Source: Baffinella frigidus (Eukaryota > Cryptophyceae > Cryptomonadales > Baffinellaceae). From it: 18,309 bases of DNA. The notes beneath the pieces are model-generated. The model saw only the letters and a program-made list of their open reading frames with translations. It made no database searches and was not told where the DNA came from. Shown one piece after another: positions 9,301 to 18,300 of the stretch (positions are counted from its first letter, which is position 1; each line of letters starts with the position of its first letter). Location of the stretch: the NCBI GenBank assembly GCA_026770585.1, contig MU646375.1, forward strand, positions 773,130 to 791,438, read 5' to 3'. Both the position numbers and the translations under genes were made by a program.

Positions 9301-12300
9301 TGGGGGTGGCAAACGAGTCGGTGGTGGCGCTGTCTGCAGCGCTCGAGCAGCGCGTGTCGGGGCATCAGGAGCGCAACCGCAAGGTGCGGCCAGTTCACAA
9401 GAGATTGGGGGTGATTGTCAGTCTGAAATGAGGAGAGTTAGAAAGCCTTGATTTGGGGCATTTGCACAACACATAGACTCCGGAACCGAGACCTGTCATG
9501 AGGCGTTGGCAGGGAAGGAAGCCTCGGCGTGAAGCCACTGGCTTCACACCGTCAGGCCTGACTGCAAACGCGTGAATACATTTTACTCAAGGCTCCGTCA
9601 ATCAGGTCGACCTTCCCACCATGTTATCTGTAGTCGAACATCGTAAATAGCAATGCGATGCACGTAATGTATGGATTCGTAAATGGCACTGAAAGCTCAC
9701 GCTCTGGCTCCGCTCCCTTCATCCTCCATCTATCGCGCGTCACATCTCATTCTCCTTCGATTCCCAGGCCGCCGCGGAGGAACAGGATTGGAAGGAGGTT
9801 GAGGAGAGTGCCAGGAGGGAGGAGGAGGAGCGGAGAGCCAAGGTGTGAGCCTGTGAACCGGCCCTTACGTGCTCCGGCAGTCGCACTTCTGTGAGACTTT
9901 GGATGTGATGAAACAGGTGTCCGTATTGATCATGGGTGATTCGGGGTCTGAAATTGGGTGCATGGTGGGGTCCTTGATTCGGGGCAATCAGGGGTCTGAT
10001 GGACTCCACAAATGTCTTGGTCTTGGAGCCAAAGAGATTGTTTGTACGTGATGGAGCCGAAAAATGGAATGATTTTGAATTTATTTCTCAAAAAGGAGGG
10101 GTTCAGTATGCCATTCAAGTGGTGTGTCGGAACGTAACTTCCTGTTCGGCATCGATGATGTGTTCTGGTACCAACTTTCATGTCGTGGTTTCAAGACTTT
10201 CCACATCGGGGAGTCACAAGGTTGAATTATGGGGCTGCATAGTTGAAGATGTGGGGTCCAGACCCAGGACGCTTATCTACGCCCGCCCACCTGCCTCAGG
10301 CCGAAGCAGAGAGGGGGGCCGAAGCGGCGAGGCAGGCAGCAGTGGCCAAGGCGCAAGAAGAGGCGGAGCAAAAGGTGAGATTTCTGGTTGTGGTTTTTGC
10401 TGTCTCTGAATACTCATCGCTTCAGGGATTTAGAGGAGCTTGTGAGTTCGAGGGGGGGTTGAGCCTCCTGGTGTAGGGTTGTAAGGTGAAGGTAGTGGAT
10501 GGAGGTTTGCGGGGGGTCAGTCTGACTTCAGTTTGCCAGACTTTTGATTTGGAGGAGGGTTGCCACCCACACGCTCTGCCCAAACGTGCTGGGTGACCCC
10601 ATAGTCTACCCTGCGGATATTTCAGCCGAGATCAAAGCCGGGCACGTGAATCGGATGGATATGGAAGAAGCTTGACAGGTTTTATGATGTGGTGTCAAAC
10701 ATGACGCTAGTGCAAGGCAAGGCGGAGCGGCGTGGTTGGGCATGTGGTGTCGAGCCGTAGGACGCCTCACCACTCCACCCGCCGGTCTCAGGCCGAAGCA
10801 GCGAGGAAGGTCGAAGCGGCGAGGCAAGCAGTAGTGGCCAAGGCACAATCAGAGGCGGATGAAAAGGTGGGGTTGATGGATGTGGCCTTGGTTCATCTCT
10901 TCACGTGTTGTGATGGGGATGTTTTTCTAAGGGGAGTTGGTGCAAGGGTATATGATGAAATGGGTCTGGCACCCCTGAAAAACGGGTGGTGATTGGGTCC
11001 CAAAGTGGCCCTGTCAACTTTGGCCGGAAAAAGCCCTAAACTCACATCCTAAAACCATTTTAGCAGCTCGAGATTCCTGGAAGTGAAGCCGTTTTGGGTG
11101 CACGTCTGAAGAACGCCGCCCCGAAGGCGAACTCCGATTTGAATTATCTCGACGACAATACCGAGACCGTTCAAAGACCTCGGTATTATCGTCGAGATAA
11201 TTGAAATCGGAGTTCGCCTTCGGGGCGGCGTTCGTCAGACGTGCACCCAATCATGACCCCAAAATACGAAAAATTTCGAGGCTCCTAAATGTATTGTTGC
11301 TGGTACAAATCTGTACTGCCAGCCAAATAACCTGTTCGTGAGTCCACAACTTGCCATACCCAGGTTAACTTATACCCATGGTTGGTGCCAGTCGTTGTAG
11401 GGTTGTAAGGTGCTCATAGTTGATGCAAGTTTGCAGGGGGTCAGTCTGACTTCAGTCCACCAGACTGGTGAGGGGAAGAAGGGTGTTTTCCGACCTTGGT
11501 GTTTTGGTGTTTTCCGACCAAAACAAGAAGGGTGTTTTCCGACACCCTTCGGAAAACACCCTTCTTCACAACACTACCTCTGTCCACACGTGCGGGGCGG
11601 TTCCGCGGCAGTAGGATGAAGCAGCTGAGATCAAAACCGAGCGCCAGAAGCGGACGGAAGCTTGATTGATTTGATGCTGCGGTGCCTGACACAATGCCAG
11701 TGCAAGGGGGAGTGGGGCAACGCGGTTGTTCGTGTGGAGTCGAGCCGCGGAGTCTAAGCCACTCCCGCCCGCTGCAGGCTGCTGCGGCGAAGGCGCAAAA
11801 AGACGAGGCAGAAAAGGTGAGGTTGCTGGTTGTGGTATTCGTTCATGTGGTCCCATGTTTTGAGGAGACTGTCAGTTCGAGGGGGGTTGGTGCCTCTCGG
11901 GTGTGGGGTGTATAGTGGTGGTATTTAATGGAGGCTTGCAGGGGGACAGTCTAGTTTTGAGTACGCAACACGGGTGATGGGCAGAGGGTTGCATTTCCCA
12001 CAAGTTCTACCCAAACGTGCAGGGCGGTCATTTTTTGCCCCGCTACAGCAGTAGCCGAAATAAAAGCCGAGCACGAGAAGTGGACAGAGCTTCTGCAGCT
12101 TGATTGGTTTGATACGTTGCCTGATCACACACTTCGCACAGGAGAACGGGAAGCACTAGAGGGTCAAGCAGTGGCGAGAGCAGAAATCGGAAGGAGTGAC
12201 TTGTGGAGGAAGATAACACCAGAGCACTTGGCCAGATAGGCGAAGAGCACATCTCATTGGTTGACATTTTTCAGGGACTTTTTGGGGACTTATTAAATGG

Positions 12301-15300
12301 TGGAGGTGCTCTTGTTAAGCGATTCTTCTTTTGCACGATGCCTCTTGTCTGATCACCGAATCCTCTCGCAGGCCGAACCTGCGGCAGAGGGCAAGAAGTT
12401 GCTGGCTGCAGATCCTGAGGCGCTGATCGCGGCAGCCAAGGCTGGAGACATTGATAAGGTAACGGAATTGGAAGAGGGTAGTGATGCCTACGGTATTGAA
12501 TACGGAAGGCCGTAGGACCTCTAGGCCCGGGTTTCCTGTAGGGGGGCCCTACGGCCTACCGTAGTCAATACCGAAGGCTTTACTTTCCTGAATTTAGGGG
12601 GGGGGCTGCGTAGCCAATACCGTAAATTTCACTACCCTGAATCAAGGCAGTGACCATGTTGAGATGACCAAGGTGGGAGAGGATTAGGGGTGAGGGCTTC
12701 AGGGAATACTCTGGCCTGGGGCTGGGGGTACGGGTTGAGGAGTTGGAGTTCACTTGGGCGAAAGCCCCCCAGCGACAGCATCCATGCTGCGCATTCTGGC
12801 CTGATGCCCATCCACTCCGTTGGACCGTGCATGCGCGAAGCGAGGATCGCAAGAAGCGAAGAACATGGATTCCTGCATGCCCTACCCCCTCGCCTGATAC
12901 CCCTCTCCGCACTCTCCCCATCCATCCTTTTCCTCATTGTATGTTCTTTCCTTGCAGATTCACCAGATCATCGCTGCTGGCGGCAACGTGGCTGTCAAGA
13001 ACTCGGAGGTACGTTTGGCCAGCAGGACATCTTGGCATTTCGATTTGGTCGGTTTGCTTTTCGTCCGACGTTGCATCTCTCGGGGAATTTAAGTTTGGTT
13101 GTTGTGAGTTCATCAATGCACTCCGTGACATCCAACGAACATGAGTCTTGGTTTTTGGTGATGAGGGATGAGGGGATTCGAGAGGAATGGGTTGTGTACG
13201 ACTTGAAGCGGGATTCTCTGTTCTCCAGAGCGTCGCCACCCTTCAGTACATCCACTGCCATATGGTAGGGTTCGAGTGTACATGTTTTGTCCAGTCCCGG
13301 GCTGGCCCCTTGGAGAGATTGGTGTTACATTGCCGAACAACCAGCACCAGCACCGCACGTTACGCGCCAGAACTACAATCTGGACGCGCTGCCCTGCGCA
13401 TTGTGCTACACCCCTTCGAATTCCAGACGGGCAAGCCTAGGAGTTGAGGGAATGTAGGGTCCCGAAAGTCCGCCAGTAGTTCCCCGGGGAATTCACAAAA
13501 CTCCGATGCATGCATCAATTTTCTTTTCTGTGTTGTGTCATCTAAGGTCTTGACTGTTGATGACCTAGAACCCTAAAAATCCCTTACTTTGTGATGACCG
13601 TATGGTGACCACAACGTGTTTTGGCGTCTCTTGCAGCCAGCTTGTTGACCGCTCTCAGCTTTCTAGAACCATTCCGCACACTCATGGTGCACCACAGAAG
13701 TACCATGTTCCACGCTCGAAGCGTTGACATTGGTGTCAGGTCGTGCTGGAAATCAAGCAGACTGTGCGTGGCTGACGGGGAGCCGCCGATTTGCAGAAGG
13801 GAATGACGCCGCTGCATTTGGCTGTTAAGGAGGGCAAGATGGCGGCAATCCAGGCGCTTCTGACGGCCAAGGCGGATGTTCACGCCAAGTCCAATGTAAG
13901 AGGGGAAAGGGGTTGCTGGGAGGGCGAGGAGGGGGCGGTCCGGGGTCTGAAGTTGAGTGTGTTGATTGGACCTCTTCAATCTGAATTCTCAACCAACAAG
14001 GCAAAAATACCTCACCGTAAACCGTAAACTGTAAAAATTAAAACTAAGCTTCAATCCATAGCTCTGAATGTTGAACCCCTAAATGCTGGATGCTGAATGC
14101 CGAACGCCTGAATATTTTTCGCTGGATCACGACTCTTCACAAAACTTCATTCCAAAGTCTGAACCGAAACCTTGAACCTTGAAACCATGTTCCCCAGATT
14201 CAAATCCTCAACCGTGATCCAAACCACTGTGTGCAAAGAGAGGTGAGATTCATGGATCTTAGACCCTACGCACACACATCACCTGAGAGTAAAGCTGGAA
14301 CGCTCAACCGAAACCCCTTGAACCCTGAACGCGTAGGCCAGTCCACACTGGGCCAGTTTGTTTGGTAGTGTCCACAACGTGTTTTGGCGTCACCTGCAAC
14401 TGTCCTGTCAACCGTCCATACGCCTTTCAGAACAATTCTGCACACTCCTGTAGCACTGCAGAGCCTCAATGTTCTATGCTCGGAGCGTTGGCATTAGTCC
14501 TAGGCGGCGAAGGAAACTACCAGACTGCACTAGGCTGACGGGGAGCCGCGTGGCGCAGGAAGAAGAGACGCCGCTGCATGTGGCTGCTTTTGTTGGCGAG
14601 GTGGCGGCGATCAAGGCGCTTCTGGCGGCGAAAGCGGACGTTCACGCCAAGGCCGATGTAAGAAGGGGGGGGGGGTTGCTGGGAGGGCGCGGGAGGGGCG
14701 GTCTGGGGTCTGAAGTTAGGTTCTAGATTGAATTTCTTCAACCTGAAGTTTTCGAGTGATTTAATCTGTGATCCATAGACCTCACCCGTGCCCTTCAACC
14801 ATCAACCAAAGACTCGGCACTCAAATCCCTTAACGCTGCCCCCCAATCCCCAAACCCTAAATGCTCGACAAAACAGGCATATTCCTAAAAGCAAATAGTA
14901 AACCGTGAGATGTTCACCATAATTCTCGATCCTGAACCCTGAACATTGATCCGCTAAATTGTGAATGTCTAACGCCTTTGCCCTAAGCCATGAGCCCTCC
15001 ACTCTAAACAATCCTTGATCCTATACTCCGAATCTCAACCTTGAACAGCTGACCAGAGTTCCCTACTTCCAAACTCTCAACTCTCATCCGCACAAAGCCA
15101 GGGTGTGCAAATAGGGGTAAGGTTTGTGGGTCATGGACCCTACGCACACACATCACCTGAGAGTAAAGCCCGAACGCTCAACCAAAAGCCCCTGGAAACC
15201 TGAACACGTAGGCCAGACCAAACCGAGCCAGGGTCTTTGTGGTGACCACAACGTGTTTTGGCGTCCCCTGCAACCAGCTTGTTAACCGTCCAAAAGCCTT

Positions 15301-18300
15301 TTAGAACGATGCCACACACTCCTGTTGCACCACCGAAGTACAATGTTCTTTGCTCGGAGCGTTGGCAGAGGTCTTGGGCTGCGCTAGAACTCATGCGGGC
15401 TGTGCTCGGCTGACGGGGAGCCGCGTTGTGTAGGAGGGAGTGACGCCGCTGCAGCTGGCTGCTGTCCAGGGCAAGGTGGCGGCGATCCAGGCGCTTCTGG
15501 CGGCCAAGGCGGACGTTTACGCCACAGACGATGTAAGAGAAGGGAGGAGGGCGCTGGGAGATCAGGGGGTGGGGTGCAGCCCGGGGTCCCAATTCTGTTA
15601 TTTTGATTGGAGGTTTTCAACCAGAGGCTTTCAACAAATCCAATCTGTGCACCATGGACCCAACCTTAACCCGTGAACCATCCATCATCCCCGATCTCAA
15701 CCTGTGTAACCAAAAGTCAAAACCTTCACCGTAGACTTGACACGTAAAGTTTCCACCTAGGCCTCGATCCTGCGCCCGGAATCGGGAGGCCCTAAATTGT
15801 GAATTCCCAACGCCCAAATCCTCAAACTCATAACGTGTTTGGCGTCCCCTGCAACCAGCTTGTAAATCGTCCTCAGTTTTCTAGAAAACATGGGCACACT
15901 CATGGTGCATCACCGAAGTACATTGTTCTACGCTCAGAGCGTTGACATGGGTCTCGGGCCGCTCTATATATCAGGCGGACTGTGTATATATCAAGCGGAC
16001 TGTGCTTGCCTGACGGGGTCACGGCGCGTTTTGCAGGACGGACGGACGGCGCTGCATTGTGCTGCTGTGGCGGGTAAGGTTGCGGCGATCCAAGCGCTTC
16101 TGGCGGCCAAGGCGGACGTTCACGCCAAGAACAATGTAAGAGGGGGGGGAGGTCCTGGGAGGGCCAGGAGGAGGCGGTCTGGGGTCTGAAGTTGAGTGTG
16201 TTGATTGGAGTTTTTCCACCTGATTTTTGAAAGACCCAATCTGTGATCTAGCAAACCAACCTTACCTGTGAACCATGAACCATGATCCCTACACCTCAAT
16301 CCCTAAACCCTTGTATCTCGTGCCCAATCCTGCACTGTTTGGCCAAAAAGACCAAAAAACTTGACCGTACACCGTAAATCGTAAAGATTCAAGCTAAGCC
16401 TCAATCCTGAGCCCGGAACCTTGAATCCCTGAGTTGTGAAATCCCAACGCCTCAACCCTCAAACTCTTCACCACAACCCTCAGCAACCCTGAACACCAAA
16501 CTCTCGGCCTCAAATCCTGAATCATGGATTCCTAATCCTTAGATTCAAACCCTCAACCCTGATCCTCATAATTAGGGTATGCAAATAGGGCTGAGGTTTG
16601 TCGGACCTAGGCCCTACACTCACACATCATTTGAGCGTAAACCCCGAACGCTCGATTTCAAGCCCTTGAATCCTGAAATTGCAGGTTGGCGTCCCCTGTG
16701 ACCAGCTTGTAGACCGTCCACAAGCCTGCTAGAACGATTCTGCACACTCATGGTGCAGCACATGAGAAATGTTCCATGCTCGGAGAGTTGGCATGAGTCT
16801 CAGGTGGCGCTAGAAATCAAGCAGCATGTGATTGGCTGACGGGAAGGCGCATGCCGCAGGAGGGACACACGTCACTGCATTATGCTGCCTCGGAGGGTCA
16901 CGAGGCGGCGATCAAGGTGCTTCTGGCGGCGAAGGCGGGCGTTCAAGCCAAGGACAATGTGAGAGGGGGGGAAGGGTTGATGGGAGAGCGAGGAGGGGGC
17001 GACCTGGGGTCTGAAGTTTTGCATGTTGATAGGAGCTTTCCAACGTGAGGTTTTGGAAAGACTCAATCTGTGAATCATAGACCCTACCTTAACCCATAAA
17101 CCATAAATCATGAAACCCACACTTTCGTTTTTCAACCCTGCCCCCTAATACACAAACCCAGCTGCTTCACCCAGAAGGCAAGACACTGTGACCGTCAACC
17201 GTACACAGCAAAGATTCAACATAATCCACAATCCTGAGCCCTGAACTTTGACGCCCAAAATTGTGAAAGCCTTACGCCTGACGCTGAATTCTTCACCGCA
17301 ACCCTAAACAACCCTTCACCTAAACTCTGAAGCTAAACCGTGAATCTGCATCCCCGAATACTCAAATTTGAACCCTCAACCCTGATTCTCAAAACCAGGG
17401 TGTGCAAATGGTGTGAATTGTGTAAGTCATAGCACACATCACCTGAGCGTAAACCCCTAACGCTCAAGCAAAAGCCCTCGAAACCTGACCCTGGAGGCTA
17501 GCCCAAACCCAGTCAGGGTTTTTGTGATGACCACAGCGTGTTGTGGCGTCCCCTGCATCCAGGTTGTTGATCGGAGACCCATGCCAACGTTCCTAGCATG
17601 TGAAAATGTAACAGTGCAACAGGAGTTTGCGGAATCGTCCTAGAAGGCTTGTTCACGATCTAGGACGATTCCGCAAACTCCTGTTGCACTGTTACATTTT
17701 CACATGCTAGGAACGTTGGCATGGGTCTCCGACGGCGCTAGAAATCAAGCAGCCTGTACTTGGCTGACGGGGAGCTGCGTTTTGCAGGATGGAGAGACGC
17801 CGCTGGTGGCGGCGATCCAGGCAACGAAGGCGGACGTTCACGCTAAGGACCTGGCAGCTTTCGGAGTAAACGCCGCCACGAGGGTGGCGGCTGCTGCCGA
17901 GGAGCAGGCGACTGCTGCTCAGAAAATGAGGAATGCAGAGAAGGAAGAGGCAGCTCGCCAGAACGCTGAGGATGAGGTTGCTGCCAGGGTGAAGGTGGAG
18001 GCGGAGACGGAGCGGGGAAGGAAGGCGGGGGCCGAGGCGAAGAGAATGGAGGAGCAGGAGAGTTCCAGGAAACAGGTGGCGGCAGCTGACAGGTGGGTTG
18101 TGAGAGAGCCGTGGACAGTCGCAGTGAGAGCGGCACCCTCTGTTTCGTCCGAAAAAGTGGGCTCGCTGGGTCCGGGTACGGTGGTCTCAGCGCAGGGTGT
18201 TCTGGAGGTGGGTGGGAACAAATGGCTGAAGCTTCAAGGCAAGGTGCACTACGTGCTATGCTTCGAGAATGGCGACGCAGGGTGGATTTTGGACAAGATC

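Larger units (their letters stand above)
10300..12371 (+). repeat. Tandem exon-plus-intron units around coiled-coil exons
   Basis: Three units each contain a coiled-coil exon (10300, 10792, 11778), then intron blocks in the same order: GTGAGxTTxCTGGTTGTGGT, a GAGTTCGAGGGGGG block, a GCAGGGGGTCAGTCTGACTT block, a CCCAAACGTGC block and a GCCGAGATCAAAGCC-like block (about 10624, 11628, 12055). The middle unit is longer because it holds the foldback and palindrome sequences at 11096-11248 and 11475-11567. Confidence 0.8.
13603..17787 (+). repeat. Tandem ankyrin exon-plus-intron units (six copies)
   Basis: Units of about 600 to 930 bp share a pre-exon block of about 180 bp (GGCGTCCCCTGCAACCAGC, then GCACACTC-TGGTGCA, GCTCGGAGCGTTGGCAT and GGCTGACGGGGAGCCGC) ending at each acceptor, the exon itself, a post-exon block (GTAAGAGGGGGGGG...GGTCTGAAGTTGAG), and a heptamer-rich middle. 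A CACACATCACCTGAGxGTAAA block occurs at about 14270, 15145, 16619 and 17430. Exon starts are spaced 762, 875, 603, 823 and 928 bp. Confidence 0.9.

Noticed and set aside
9529-9547. Short hairpin as a transcription terminator
   Set aside because: Bacterial-type terminators do not apply in a spliced eukaryotic gene, and no T-run follows.
11096-11248. tRNA or other structured RNA gene
   Set aside because: The fold is one long uniform hairpin with no cloverleaf and no internal promoter boxes.
13621-16030. Similar peptides (LMVHHRST...SVDxG) before ankyrin exons A and D, looking like conserved coding sequence
   Set aside because: The similarity is at DNA level across all units and the frame is not kept in the other copies, so it is duplicated intron sequence.
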